Shown here one piece after another: positions 1-9,065 of a DNA stretch of 64,000 nucleotides. The stretch is from Cytophagaceae bacterium ABcell3 (lineage in GTDB: Bacteria; Bacteroidota; Bacteroidia; Cytophagales; Cytophagaceae). The stretch is taken from positions 1,448,584-1,512,583 of the forward strand of contig CP133159.1 of assembly GCA_030913385.1 (NCBI GenBank), read 5' to 3'. The translations under genes and the position numbers were made by a program. The notes under the pieces are model-generated. The model had not been told where the DNA came from. It made no database searches and saw nothing but the letters and a program-made list of their open reading frames with translations. Position 1 is the stretch's first letter; every line of letters starts with the position of its first letter.

Positions 1-2
1 AA

Positions 3-1106
3 TACGCTTTTTACCCTTTTTTTATGCTATTTTTTATCATAATGCTCATTGTTACAGGTATTGACTTTGGCTATATGAAGAAGGCTGTGGACCTGACCAG
101 AGGCAAAGGGGTTGTGCAAGAAAATACCGACTATAAAAAGAACCTAGAGAACAATATGAATATGTTGGTTAATCCTGAAAAGACAGGTAGCAGTAGTTGG
201 GTAAAAGCGTTTTTGCCGGTGGCAGTGGTCATTGTTACGGCCCTAGTAGGCTTGGAGTATACGGGAGCCAGAAACTCATATGAAATGTTGATCAATGAAG
301 GGGTGCGTATAGGGGAATACTCTTTTGTAGGTGTATGGCAAAACCTAGAGCATCTTACCAATGGTGCTGGTGTTATTACTAAAGCAGGGGTGCTTTTGGC
401 TAACTCAGATTTTTATGTGGCCTTGCTTTGGGGTTCTTTTTCTGGACTGTTGGTGGCTTTTGTTATTGCCCTAATTAATAGAAAGGCTGATTTTGGAGGG
501 ATTATAGAAAGTATGTTTATGGGCTTTAAATTGATGTTGCCTGTGGCTATGGTCCTTATTTTTGCTTGGGCTTTTGCCGATGTGCTTAAAAACCTCGAAA
601 CGTCAGAATATTTGGCATCGGTGTTTTCTGGGTTTTATTTTCCGCAGCTTATTCCTTTGTTGACCTTTTTCATAGCTGCTCTTTTTACCTTTTCCACTGG
701 CTCTGTTTTAGGTACCATGGCCATTTTGTACCCACTTCTAGTACCTGCATCATGGGTAATAAGTATGGAGGCTGGTTTGTCAATGGACGAAACAAGAGAT
801 ATCTTTTACCATATGATTGCTGTTATTTTAACAGGAGCTGTGTTTGGCAATCTTGTTTCACCTGTTTCTGACACCGCTATTCTAGCATCTATTGCCTCAG
901 ATTGCGATAGACGTGCACACGTAAAAACTCAGTTCCCCTATGTTTTATTAGTAGCTGTGATTAGTGTGGTCGTACTACTGGTTTCAATTCTGGGCATACA
1001 CTGGTCTTTAAACTACTTACTGGGAATGGTGTTGATTGCTTTTTTGATTTTGACGCAGCGAGAAAAGGGACTATCCAGCCAGACAAATGAAGACGATGAA
1101 GAGTAG
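3..1106 (+). CDS. Na+/H+ antiporter, NhaC family (5' end missing)
   Basis: C-terminal part of a multi-helix inner-membrane antiporter. The frame is open to the window edge (codons YAFYPFF precede the first Met at 24), so the true start lies upstream and the visible part is about 367 codons. Several hydrophobic helices are evident. The stretch around residues 285-300 (GNLVSPVSDTAILASIAS) matches the conserved SPxSDTxxL signature of NhaC-type carriers, followed by CDRRAHVKTQFPY, also typical. The family exchanges Na+ for H+; some members exchange organic acids or amino acids, so the substrate is not certain. The gene ends 12 bases before the convergent thioesterase gene. No terminator hairpin is visible in that gap. 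Confidence 0.85.
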   Translation, partial: YAFYPFFMLFFIIMLIVTGIDFGYMKKAVDLTRGKGVVQENTDYKKNLENNMNMLVNPEKTGSSSWVKAFLPVAVVIVTALVGLEYTGARNSYEMLINEGVRIGEYSFVGVWQNLEHLTNGAGVITKAGVLLANSDFYVALLWGSFSGLLVAFVIALINRKADFGGIIESMFMGFKLMLPVAMVLIFAWAFADVLKNLETSEYLASVFSGFYFPQLIPLLTFFIAALFTFSTGSVLGTMAILYPLLVPASWVISMEAGLSMDETRDIFYHMIAVILTGAVFGNLVSPVSDTAILASIASDCDRRAHVKTQFPYVLLVAVISVVVLLVSILGIHWSLNYLLGMVLIAFLILTQREKGLSSQTNEDDEE

Positions 1107-1118
1107 AGTAGGTGCTGG

Positions 1119-1679
1119 CTAGTCAGGCAGCCCTACCTTACAACGTTCATTTTTAAGTTTAGATAACTCTTCGTCAATATCCAAGTTGTCATGCAAGTAC
1201 TCCAGCGTCTGTTTATAGTTAAACTTAGCTTCTTTCCTTTTGATCGCCTCAATGTAATTCTTTAGTTCAGACCTTGTTTCGAGAATAAGCCCTGGTACTT
1301 CTCTTGTTTTATTGTCGTCACCTTTTGCCACCATGGTAAAGTAGGAGGTATTGGTATGTTTGACGGTGGAGCTGGTTACGTTTTCTGCAATAACTTGTAT
1401 ACCAATGACTAATGATGTTTTGCCTACATAGTGGACGGAGGCATTTAGAGATACCAAATCTCCCACATCTACCGGTTGTAGGAAGTCTACATTGTCTACT
1501 GAAACCGTAACGCAGTAGTTTCCAGCATGCTTAGATGCACATGCGTAAGCTACTTTGTCCATTAATGACAATAGTATTCCTCCGTGAATTTTGCCTCCAA
1601 AGTTGGCATAGGAGGGGATCATTAGCTCTGTTATAGTTGTTCTTGAGTAGCTGACTGGTTTATATCCGAAATAATCCAT
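1119..1679 (-). CDS. acyl-CoA thioesterase, hotdog fold
   Basis: Small cytosolic thioesterase (186 aa) of the YciA/acyl-CoA hydrolase type, which hydrolyses acyl-CoA to free acid and CoA. The hotdog core runs over about residues 8-130. The GGKIHGGILLSLMD segment (28-41) carries the usual HGG turn and the catalytic Asp41 at the start of the central helix. A charged C-terminal tail (140-186) extends beyond the core. It starts 2 bases after the phenylalanine hydroxylase stop codon, so the two are almost certainly co-transcribed, probably with meaB upstream. The physiological acyl-CoA cannot be read from the sequence; the neighbouring meaB makes short-chain acyl-CoA plausible only by inference. 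Confidence 0.85.
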   Translation of the reverse strand: MDYFGYKPVSYSRTTITELMIPSYANFGGKIHGGILLSLMDKVAYACASKHAGNYCVTVSVDNVDFLQPVDVGDLVSLNASVHYVGKTSLVIGIQVIAENVTSSTVKHTNTSYFTMVAKGDDNKTREVPGLILETRSELKNYIEAIKRKEAKFNYKQTLEYLHDNLDIDEELSKLKNERCKVGLPD

Positions 1680-1681
1680 CT

Positions 1682-2401
1682 TTAGGTGTATTTATCTTTC
1701 AGTAACTTTTCTATGTCTGAAAGACTGTTGTTTAATTCCTCGTACTTTTCAATTACAAAATAACGTTCTTGAAACCTATTCTTTATATAAGGAGTTTCAA
1801 TAATTTTTTCGAGGTTAAAATTATATTTAGGAACGCCTGCACTTGTAGAAAACAAAGTTTCAGCTCTGGAAGTGATCAGGTGCGCACCATATATTTTTAA
1901 AGAGTTGCCACAAGTTTTCAAGCCATACTGTATCGTGTGCCAGTAAATTCTTTTTAATGTAAGAATGGCTTTTTCATTATTAATATATTCAAGGGCAAGC
2001 TTGCCTAGACCCTGAAGGTATGCACAATAGTTGGGCTTAGTGAGTAAAGGGGTATGGCCAAGGACATCGTGGAAAATGTCGTACACATCTGCCTCTGAAT
2101 CTACTTGCTCTTGAGAGCGGATCCAGGTACGGCAAGGGTATTTCTTGTCTGCAAGCATCCCTATAAACTCATTGTCTGAAACCATCTCTTCCAATGGAAC
2201 AAGTTTCCAGTCTGTAAAAGATTGCAGCAGGCCATTTATCTCATCAAAATCAGGTATGTGATCAGACGGGAAGCCAATTTTTTTCAAGCCTTCTAGTATA
2301 GCAGAATCTGCTGTTTCAGGTAACAATAGCATCATTCGGCTGTAAAGTACTGACCAAATTTTATGTTCCTTCTCAGTATATTTTATTATTTTGTTTTGCA
2401 T
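1682..2401 (-). CDS. phhA: phenylalanine 4-hydroxylase-like protein with altered iron site
   Basis: Pterin-dependent aromatic amino acid hydroxylase family (Phe to Tyr, cytosolic). At 239 aa it is short for a bacterial PhhA and has only the catalytic domain. Visible hallmarks are an RTWIR segment (91-95, substrate-binding Arg region), the HDVLGH motif with iron ligands His111 and His116, and the region equivalent to WFTVEFGL, here WHTIQYGL (154-161). The third iron ligand in the family is the Glu of VEFGL. Here it is Gln158, codon CAG at 1928-1930 on the complement. The rest of the fold appears conserved (LKIYGAHLITS follows as expected), so this is not a frameshift. The enzyme may be impaired, altered or a lineage variant. 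It lies 45 bases downstream of meaB. Confidence 0.85.
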   Translation of the reverse strand: MQNKIIKYTEKEHKIWSVLYSRMMLLLPETADSAILEGLKKIGFPSDHIPDFDEINGLLQSFTDWKLVPLEEMVSDNEFIGMLADKKYPCRTWIRSQEQVDSEADVYDIFHDVLGHTPLLTKPNYCAYLQGLGKLALEYINNEKAILTLKRIYWHTIQYGLKTCGNSLKIYGAHLITSRAETLFSTSAGVPKYNFNLEKIIETPYIKNRFQERYFVIEKYEELNNSLSDIEKLLKDKYT

Positions 2402-2446
2402 TACTTCTCTGGTTTACTTCCGAAAAATAATCAGAAATTATCAGCT

Positions 2447-3457
2447 TTAAAAGTTATTAATCCCTTTCCTATACACCTCAAGTAGTTTTTTGGCGGCTAG
2501 CGCCGGGGGGCATGACCCTTCAATTACCTGTTTTTCATAATTTTCTGAGGCGCTTTGGTAGATATTTGATTCATAAAAGTCTTGTATTAACAACTTGTTG
2601 ATTTCCGCATGCATCCAGTCCAGATTTTGGGTTTTTCTTTTCTGTAGAAACTGTCCCGAGCGCATTTTATGCTTTTGCATATTGCTTATGGCATCAAGCA
2701 AGTGTTCTGTTCTATTGCTTTTAAGGGAAGAGTGGAGTAAAATGTTTTTATTTCCATGCTTATTTGTTTGATCAAATATTTGCTCCAAGCTTTTTTTCAT
2801 TTGTTGAGCCTTTTCCTCATTATTACCGTCTGCTTTGTTTATGACTATTATATCTGCTAATTCGCTGATGCCTTTTTTAACGGCTTGTAGTTCATCGCCT
2901 GCGCCTGTCAATAGCATAAGCAAGAAAATATCGGTCATGTTATATACTTCAGCTCCTGTCTGTCCTATGCCCACGGTTTCGACGATTATAATGTCAAAAC
3001 CTGCCGCTTCGCAAAGCAAAATGGACTCTCTGGTTTTTGCGGCAATACCTCCTAAAGAATGGCCTGAAGGGGATGGGCGAATGAAGGCTTGAGGCATAGA
3101 CGAAAGTTGGGACATTCTTGTTTTATCCCCAAGTATACTGCCTCCTGTTACAGCACTGCTAGGGTCGACCGCTAGTACTGCTACTTGATGCCCTTGCCCA
3201 ATAAGCATGGTGCCAGCGTTTTCAATTAATGTGCTTTTGCCTGCACCTGGCAGGCCTGTTATACCAATCCGTAAAGACTTTCCTGTATATGGCATTACTT
3301 TTTGCAGTACTTCCTGAAATAGCTGCCGGTCTTCCTGTTTTTGACTTTCTGCCAAGGTAAGGGCTTTGCTAAGCGTTCTTCTATTGCCCTTTATAATGCC
3401 TTCACAATATTCCTCTACACTAAGGCGCCTGCGGATTTTTAATGTTCCTGTTGCCAC
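2447..3457 (-). CDS. meaB: methylmalonyl-CoA mutase-associated GTPase MeaB
   Basis: G3E-family P-loop GTPase (336 aa), a chaperone that protects methylmalonyl-CoA mutase and gates adenosylcobalamin loading. The Walker A motif GLPGAGKST is at residues 68-76. [18 protein letters not shown] follows, typical of ArgK/MeaB, then the VETVGIGQ switch and the NKAD guanine-specificity motif near residue 207. The C-terminal helical dimerisation arm is present, so the length is normal. It probably heads an operon with the hydroxylase and thioesterase. Its client, the mutase (mutA-mutB), is encoded at 25510-28594 rather than next door, whereas the genes are adjacent in many bacteria. Confidence 0.93.
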   Translation of the reverse strand: MATGTLKIRRRLSVEEYCEGIIKGNRRTLSKALTLAESQKQEDRQLFQEVLQKVMPYTGKSLRIGITGLPGAGKSTLIENAGTMLIGQGHQVAVLAVDPSSAVTGGSILGDKTRMSQLSSMPQAFIRPSPSGHSLGGIAAKTRESILLCEAAGFDIIIVETVGIGQTGAEVYNMTDIFLLMLLTGAGDELQAVKKGISELADIIVINKADGNNEEKAQQMKKSLEQIFDQTNKHGNKNILLHSSLKSNRTEHLLDAISNMQKHKMRSGQFLQKRKTQNLDWMHAEINKLLIQDFYESNIYQSASENYEKQVIEGSCPPALAAKKLLEVYRKGINNF

Positions 3458-3642
3458 TTTGCTTAGGTTTTTGGTTTCATTATAAAGTTACTTCTTTTTG
3501 TAAATATATGCTTTATCCTGTGCTTTTTTATAAGCATAATTATGTGCTTTCCGCTCTATTCTAGGACTTCTTGAATGGTTTTATTTATTTCTAAGAGGTG
3601 ATTGCTGGAAATTTATGCGGCAGTGGGTTTTTACTCTATTTA

Positions 3643-3895
3643 GGGCCTGCTGAAAAAGTCACAAGTGTGCAAGATAGGCATGGCCTTACATGAAGACGTA
3701 TTGGAATACTTCGAATGTAAGGCCATAAAGTAGATTGTGCGCTTGTGGCTAGCCCAAAAAAGTATTGGGTTAAAAGTTTCTCAATTTATTGTGCACGGAA
3801 AAATAAGAATTAACCGAAAAAACCTTGCACCTATACCTCCTATTTTTCATACAAATATATACAGATCAATATTTTGGGCGTTTTTCAGCGCGCCC
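3643..3895 (+). repeat. MITE-like element E1 with IS-type ends
   Basis: Non-coding 253-bp element in the 644-bp gap between meaB and the redoxin gene. The left end is GGGCCTGCTGAAAAA and the right end TTTTTCAGCGCGCCC, an imperfect terminal inverted repeat. The flanks TATTTA and TATTCA look like a 6-bp target duplication with one change. Inside is a strong hairpin (GGCCTTACAT at 3681 paired with ATGTAAGGCC). A second copy (E2, 18346-18557, opposite orientation) shares the ends plus the internal CTTGTGGCTA and CACCTATACCTC blocks. The ends also match those of the IS at 54850-56497. No reading frame of note lies inside. Confidence 0.7.
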
Positions 3896-4101
3896 TATTC
3901 ATATTGCTTATAAGGGTCATTTGAGGTAATGAGTAAAGTCATATGCCTTATGTGTTTGGGTTTTTATATTTAGTTAACAAAACGGGAGGGGATTTTAGGT
4001 GTGTGTAGTGTTTTTACTTTCAATGTTTTGAGTGGCTGGATTAACTGAATGGGCAAATTTTCGTTAATATAGTATGCGTTTTTTTAATAAGGAGGTGCGT
4101 T

Positions 4102-4716
4102 ATGAAAAAGCTATTAAATTTTGTTTTTGTGTTAGTGTTTCTGATTGCTTTTGTGGGGCATGAACTATTGGCTCAAAAGACAGGAAATATATTGTCCTTG
4201 CAAGGCAGGTTTCAGGATTTGTCTGGTAATGTGGTATGTTTAGATGAGCATGTAAAGGGGCAAACCAGTGTTTTTATCTTTTTTAATCCAGATTGTTCCA
4301 TATCTCATGAGTTAGATGCTATTAACGAATCTGTTGAGTCTTTTGGAGAAGATGTACAGTTTTATGGCGTAGTGTCAGGGGGCACTCATAGATCTTCTGA
4401 AATTAAGGCTTATGTTGAAAAGCATGATTTAGGCTTTCCGGTTATCTTGGATAAGCATGTTAGGCTTTCTGCTATGTTATCTACAGAGGTAGGGCCTACC
4501 GTTTTTATCGTAGATCAAAATAAAGTCTTGAGGTATAAAGGTGCAATTACGAGCAGAAGCGGAATAGGTGAAATGGGAACCAGTTATCTTGAATTGGCAT
4601 TAGAGGCAGTAGCAAGTGGAAAGGATATGTCCTTGATTAAAACTGAAGTTGCTGACTGTCTTCTGTTTCCATGGTCTTTTTTAGAAGGTGGTGCTGTATT
4701 TAGGGAGGTGTTGTAA
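4102..4716 (+). CDS. secreted redoxin-like protein with degenerate CxxC
   Basis: A 204-aa thioredoxin-fold (AhpC/TSA-redoxin) protein with a signal peptide ending near LLAQ (residues 1-25), so it is periplasmic or surface-exposed. The active-site region is NPDCSIS: Cys65 is present, but the second position of a CxxC is Ser68. The cis-Pro region is GPTVFIVD (131-138). A lone Cys186 in the C-terminal tail resembles the trailing GC motif of related redoxins and might serve as resolving cysteine. It is preceded by AAGGAGGT (4090-4097), an unusually strong Shine-Dalgarno sequence for a Bacteroidota gene. The gene stands alone between long non-coding stretches. Substrate unknown. Confidence 0.75.
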   Translation: MKKLLNFVFVLVFLIAFVGHELLAQKTGNILSLQGRFQDLSGNVVCLDEHVKGQTSVFIFFNPDCSISHELDAINESVESFGEDVQFYGVVSGGTHRSSEIKAYVEKHDLGFPVILDKHVRLSAMLSTEVGPTVFIVDQNKVLRYKGAITSRSGIGEMGTSYLELALEAVASGKDMSLIKTEVADCLLFPWSFLEGGAVFREVL

Positions 4717-4979
4717 TATGCTGCTTTAAGTTGGGAATCTCATTGTTGTCTATTTGTAGTAGAGAGTTGCCTTTTAATAGGTATGTTATGAGAGATCTGT
4801 GCTTTTGTATTTTTAATTGAGTTTTAATGGACTATTTTTATAAAGGAAAATCACAATTTCGTTAAAACTTAGTAAGTGGAGAAGAAAGAAATTTCTGTCT
4901 TTAGCTTAAACATCAATGGAGTTAAGTTGTTAGTTTAATAACAGAGTTGAATTTTTATGTGATTTAATTAGATAGTTTT

Positions 4980-5084
4980 ATGATTGTAGTAATAGGTTCA
5001 ATATTTGTTGTATTTGTGGCTGCACTTTATGATGCCATCAGAGAAGGTCGCAACCCTCGTCCTTATAAGCAAAACTTGCGATGA
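4980..5084 (+). CDS. possible 34-aa membrane peptide
   Basis: Short frame in the 470-bp gap between the redoxin gene and trxA. It would encode one N-terminal hydrophobic helix (IVVIGSIFVVFVAAL) followed by a polar, basic tail (DAIREGRNPRPYKQNLR) and a TGA stop. The helix-plus-RNPRPY layout resembles small single-span proteins seen in Bacteroidota, but this is a resemblance from memory only. No clear ribosome binding site precedes it. The rest of the gap (4717-4979) holds nothing I can identify. Confidence 0.35.
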   Translation: MIVVIGSIFVVFVAALYDAIREGRNPRPYKQNLR

Positions 5085-5134
5085 AAGAGAGGTAGGTAAT
5101 GTATATTTGTCCGTGATACCGGAAAAAAAATCAT

Positions 5135-5167
5135 AAAAAAACCATCCTTTGAAAAGATGGTTTTTTT
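5135..5167. terminator. terminator after trxA
   Basis: Hairpin AAAAAAACCATC / GATGGTTTTTTT with a 9-base loop. The A and T runs on both sides allow it to work in either direction. It sits 22 bases beyond the trxA stop codon. Confidence 0.8.
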
Positions 5168-5188
5168 ATAGACAATAAATTAATGTTC

Positions 5189-5509
5189 TTATAAATGTGC
5201 GTCAAGTTTTTGAACAAGCACTGATTTAGGTACTGCACCTACTTGCTTTTCTACTACTTGGCCATTTTTTATGACAAGTAGTGTAGGGATGCTTCTTATG
5301 CCAAATTTAGCAGAAACATTAGGGTTTGTGTCTACGTCAACTTTTCCAACTACTGCTTTGCCATCATAGTCTACTGCAATTTCTTCTACTACAGGACCAA
5401 TCATTTTACATGGACCACACCACTCAGCCCAGAAGTCTACTAATACAGGTTTGTCAGTACTGGTTATTTGCTCAAAATTAGAATCGGTTATTTCTATTGC
5501 TTTTCCCAT
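5189..5509 (-). CDS. trxA: thioredoxin
   Basis: Classic 106-aa cytosolic thioredoxin that reduces protein disulfides using electrons from thioredoxin reductase. The WCGPCK active site has Cys31 and Cys34, and the cis-proline is Pro76 in SIPTLLV. Length and fold are standard. It lies 52 bases downstream of dnaE on the same strand, but a promoter candidate overlaps the dnaE end and a strong terminator follows, so it may be transcribed alone. Confidence 0.97.
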   Translation of the reverse strand: MGKAIEITDSNFEQITSTDKPVLVDFWAEWCGPCKMIGPVVEEIAVDYDGKAVVGKVDVDTNPNVSAKFGIRSIPTLLVIKNGQVVEKQVGAVPKSVLVQKLDAHL

Positions 5510-5541
5510 GGTATAAAAAATTATAATTTCAATACTTTTGT

Positions 5542-5573
5542 CAAAAATACGACTTTTTCCCTTAACTGCTAAA
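5542..5573 (-). promoter_or_regulatory. candidate trxA promoter
   Basis: On the complement, TATTTTTG (5542-5549) matches the Bacteroidetes -7 consensus TAnnTTTG exactly. Twenty bases upstream is TTTA (5570-5573), a 3/4 match to the -33 TTTG. The -33 part lies inside the last codons of dnaE. Transcription would start about 25 bases before the trxA ATG. Confidence 0.45.
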
Positions 5574-8500
5574 TTTGTAGCTGATTCCTTTCAATTGATT
5601 TAACTGATCCAATAGTGTATTGTTTGGCTCCACTTTGTACTTTCGGCTGACCATCTCTACGTTAACTTGCTCTTGTTCATCTTTAAAAAGGAATTTCAAT
5701 TCGCATGAACCAGGGTTTTCCGTAAGCATATTTTCTATAGATGCTATCAATTCTTGGCCCATTTCAGATAACGGTATGCTTATTTGCATACTTTTACATA
5801 CCCTGTTTCTTACATCATGTAGTAACTGGATGCTGTTTGGTTTAAACTCCCACTGGTCGGAGGAGTGGAAGCGCTGTTGGACACGACCTTTCATATAGAG
5901 AAATTCTCCAGGTTGTATGAAGTGTGAAAATTTCATATAGTCTTCACCAAAAAGAGCCATGTCCAAACTGCCGTTATAGTCTTCTATACTGAACAAAGCA
6001 AATGATTTTCCTGCTTTGGTTTGTCGGATATTTACCTTACTTACTATGCCGGCAATATTGAGCTCTTTGTTTTGGGTTTCCATTACCTTGTCAAGCGAGC
6101 AGGAACAGAAGTTTTCCAGCTCTACCTTGAATTGATCTAGGGGGTGTCCTGAAATGTAAAAACCAACTACCTCTTTCTCAAACTTTAATTTTTCGATATC
6201 TCCCCAAGGTTCACATGGCGTGATTTTAGGTTTAGGTATGTCTACATGTCCTTCTCCGCCAAACAAGGATGCCTGGTTGTTGTTCTTTTCATTTTGGACA
6301 GCGTTTCCATACCTTACTGCTTTTTCAATTACATTGGCAGTTTCACCTTCAGGTACAGTTAGATACTGTGCACGGTGGAACTCGGTAAAGCAGTCAAATG
6401 CACCAGCATATGCAAGGGCCTCAAAGGTTTTTTTGTTGACTGAGCGGAGGGGGACTCGTGAAGAGAAATCGAATATGTCTTCAAAAGGACCGTTTTCCTG
6501 TCTTTCTGCTATGATGGCATCTACCGCTGCACCCCCTGTGCCTTTGATGGCTCCCATTCCAAACCTGATTTTCCCTTCATTGTTAACTGCAAAGTTCATG
6601 CTACTTTCATTAACATCTGGTCCTAGTACAGGAATGTGCTGGCGGTTGCACTCGTCCATGAAGAAGGAAACTTTTTCAATATTGTTTTTATTGTGGGTCA
6701 ATACTGAAGCCATATATTCAGCCGGATAGTTGGCTTTGAGATAGGCAGTCTGGAAAGCTACTACAGAATAGGCTGCAGAGTGGGATCTGTTGAAACCATA
6801 TTCGGCAAACTTTTCCATGACGTCGAAAATTTCGTTGGCCTGGTCTGGGGGGATATTGTTGATTTTGCCTGCACCATCAACAAACTTGATCCGCTCCTTG
6901 GCCATTTTTTCTTTGTCCTTTTTACCCATGGCACGCCTCAAAAGGTCTGCGCCTCCCAGTGAGTACCCTGCTATGATCTGAGCCGTTTGCATGATCTGTT
7001 CCTGATACACCATGATACCGTAGGAGTTGCTGAGAATTCCCTCCAGCAGTGGATGAGGATATACTACTTCCTCTCGACCATGTTTCCTGTTGATGAACAG
7101 TGGTATGTAGTCCATCGGGCCTGGTCGGTACAGGGCGTTCATGGCTATAAGGTCTTCAATATTCGTAGGTTTGAGCTCCTTGAGGTACTTACGCATACCA
7201 TCCGACTCAAACTGGAATGTCCCTACCGTGTCCCCACGCTGATAAAGCTCATAAGTTTTTGGGTCATCTAGCGGAATGTCGTCTGGGTGAATATCCACAC
7301 CATGATTTTCTTTGATCATGGCTATGGCGTCTTTAATAATGGTAAGGGTTTTTAGTCCCAAAAAGTCCATTTTCAACATGCCCGCATCTTCAATTACCTT
7401 TCCGTCAAACTGGGTGACAAGCAGGTCTGAGTCTTTAGATACGCATACGGGAATATATTGGGTAAGGTCATCCGGTGCAATAATGACACCCGCAGCATGT
7501 ATGCCCGTGTTCCTTACAGACCCTTCTAAAATGGCTGCCGTTTTAAGTACCTCTGCTTTGAGGTCATTCCCTTCTTTAATCTCTTTCAGCTCTTTGACAT
7601 CCCTAAATGCATCCGCCAGTGAGGTGCCGGGTTTGTCAGGAACCAGCTTTGCCAAGGCATTGGCTTCTGCTAACGGTAGCTCAAGTACCCTGGAAACGTC
7701 TTTGATAGACATTTTGGCAGCCATGCTACCATAGGTTACTATTTGGGCAACTTGATTTTTGCCATACTTGTCCACTACGTAGTCTATCACCCTTTGCCTT
7801 CCCTCATCGTCGAAGTCTGTATCAATATCGGGCATACTTACCCTTTCTGGATTCAGGAACCTCTCAAAAAGCAGGTTGTATTTAATAGGGTCTATGTTGG
7901 TAATTCCAATGCAATAAGCCACAGCAGAACCAGCCGCAGATCCCCTTCCTGGCCCTACTAGTACTCCTAAGTCACGGCCAGCTACAATAAAATCTGAAGT
8001 GATCAGAAAGTATCCGGCAAATCCCATGGTTTTGATGATGTTCAATTCATGGTTAAGCCTTTCTTCAACTTCGGCAGTGATCTCTTTATATTTCTTTTTG
8101 GCACCCTCAAATGTTAAATGCCGTAAAAAATCATCGGCTGTTGGGAATTCCTTTGGTAGAGGAAAGTTCGGGAGGAGGATGTCCCGCTTTAGCTTAGGCG
8201 AGGTGACTTTATCAACTATTTCACCAGTGTTGTCTATTGCCTGCGGAAGGTCGCTGAATAATTGCGACATTTCCTTTTGGGTTTTGAAGTAAAACTGGTC
8301 GTTGGGAAAACCGAACCTAAACTTTTGCCCTTCAGGCCTAGGAGCGTCTTCGTCAGGCATGATGGGGGTGCTTTTCATTTCTCCGGTATTGACGCAGAGT
8401 AGGATGTCGTGCGCATTCCAGTCTTCTTGTTCTACATAATGAGAGTCATTAGAAGCAATAATTTTAACATTATACTTCTTTGCGAATTTCAGCAACACTT

Positions 8501-9065
8501 CATTAACAATCTCCTGCTCTTTGATGTCATGGCGCTGAAGTTCTATATAATAATCGTCCCCAAATAAATCAAGCCACCACTTGAATACTTTTTCAGCCTC
8601 TTGTTCACCTTTTTTTAAAATAGTCTGCGGTACCTCTGCACCAATGCAACAGGTTGTGGCAATAAGCCCTTCGTGGTATTTTTCTACCAGCTCTTTGTCT
8701 ATTCTGGGGTATTTGCTATATAAGCCTTCCATATAGCCCAGAGAGCAAAGCTTGGCCAGGTTTTGATAGCCGCTTTGGTCTTTGGCCAAAAAAAGTTGGT
8801 GGCGGCGAACATCCTTGTTGCCTTTGCTGAATTGCTTTTTATGTCTGTCTTCTACGAGGTAAAACTCACAACCTACAATTGGCTTTACATTATATTTATT
8901 GGCTTCTGCCACAAATTTAAAAGCACCAAACATGTTTCCATGGTCTGTCAAAGCCATGGCTTTCATATTGTCTTGCTGTGCTTTCTTCATTAATTTTGGA
9001 ATGGCCGCGGCACCATCCAAAAGGGAGAATTGTGTGTGGACATGTAAGTGAGCAAACTCAGGCAT
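5562..9065 (-). CDS. dnaE: DNA polymerase III alpha subunit
   Basis: Replicative polymerase catalytic subunit (1167 aa), normal for a DnaE1-type enzyme. The N-terminal PHP domain begins at once with HLHVHTQFSLLDGA and TDHGNMFGA. The palm carries GPGRGSAAGS and the catalytic aspartates in MPDIDTDFDD. The finger region, the helix-hairpin-helix region and a C-terminal OB fold (around residues 995-1080) follow. No intein or frameshift is seen. The start is supported by the PHP motif directly after MPEFA. It is not linked to other replisome genes here. Upstream (9066-9380) is a non-coding divergent region shared with the lipid kinase gene. Confidence 0.97.
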   Translation of the reverse strand: MPEFAHLHVHTQFSLLDGAAAIPKLMKKAQQDNMKAMALTDHGNMFGAFKFVAEANKYNVKPIVGCEFYLVEDRHKKQFSKGNKDVRRHQLFLAKDQSGYQNLAKLCSLGYMEGLYSKYPRIDKELVEKYHEGLIATTCCIGAEVPQTILKKGEQEAEKVFKWWLDLFGDDYYIELQRHDIKEQEIVNEVLLKFAKKYNVKIIASNDSHYVEQEDWNAHDILLCVNTGEMKSTPIMPDEDAPRPEGQKFRFGFPNDQFYFKTQKEMSQLFSDLPQAIDNTGEIVDKVTSPKLKRDILLPNFPLPKEFPTADDFLRHLTFEGAKKKYKEITAEVEERLNHELNIIKTMGFAGYFLITSDFIVAGRDLGVLVGPGRGSAAGSAVAYCIGITNIDPIKYNLLFERFLNPERVSMPDIDTDFDDEGRQRVIDYVVDKYGKNQVAQIVTYGSMAAKMSIKDVSRVLELPLAEANALAKLVPDKPGTSLADAFRDVKELKEIKEGNDLKAEVLKTAAILEGSVRNTGIHAAGVIIAPDDLTQYIPVCVSKDSDLLVTQFDGKVIEDAGMLKMDFLGLKTLTIIKDAIAMIKENHGVDIHPDDIPLDDPKTYELYQRGDTVGTFQFESDGMRKYLKELKPTNIEDLIAMNALYRPGPMDYIPLFINRKHGREEVVYPHPLLEGILSNSYGIMVYQEQIMQTAQIIAGYSLGGADLLRRAMGKKDKEKMAKERIKFVDGAGKINNIPPDQANEIFDVMEKFAEYGFNRSHSAAYSVVAFQTAYLKANYPAEYMASVLTHNKNNIEKVSFFMDECNRQHIPVLGPDVNESSMNFAVNNEGKIRFGMGAIKGTGGAAVDAIIAERQENGPFEDIFDFSSRVPLRSVNKKTFEALAYAGAFDCFTEFHRAQYLTVPEGETANVIEKAVRYGNAVQNEKNNNQASLFGGEGHVDIPKPKITPCEPWGDIEKLKFEKEVVGFYISGHPLDQFKVELENFCSCSLDKVMETQNKELNIAGIVSKVNIRQTKAGKSFALFSIEDYNGSLDMALFGEDYMKFSHFIQPGEFLYMKGRVQQRFHSSDQWEFKPNSIQLLHDVRNRVCKSMQISIPLSEMGQELIASIENMLTENPGSCELKFLFKDEQEQVNVEMVSRKYKVEPNNTLLDQLNQLKGISYKFSS

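Noticed and set aside
6220-6729. 169-codon frame on the + strand inside dnaE
   Set aside because: Shadow of the strongly conserved DnaE coding strand.
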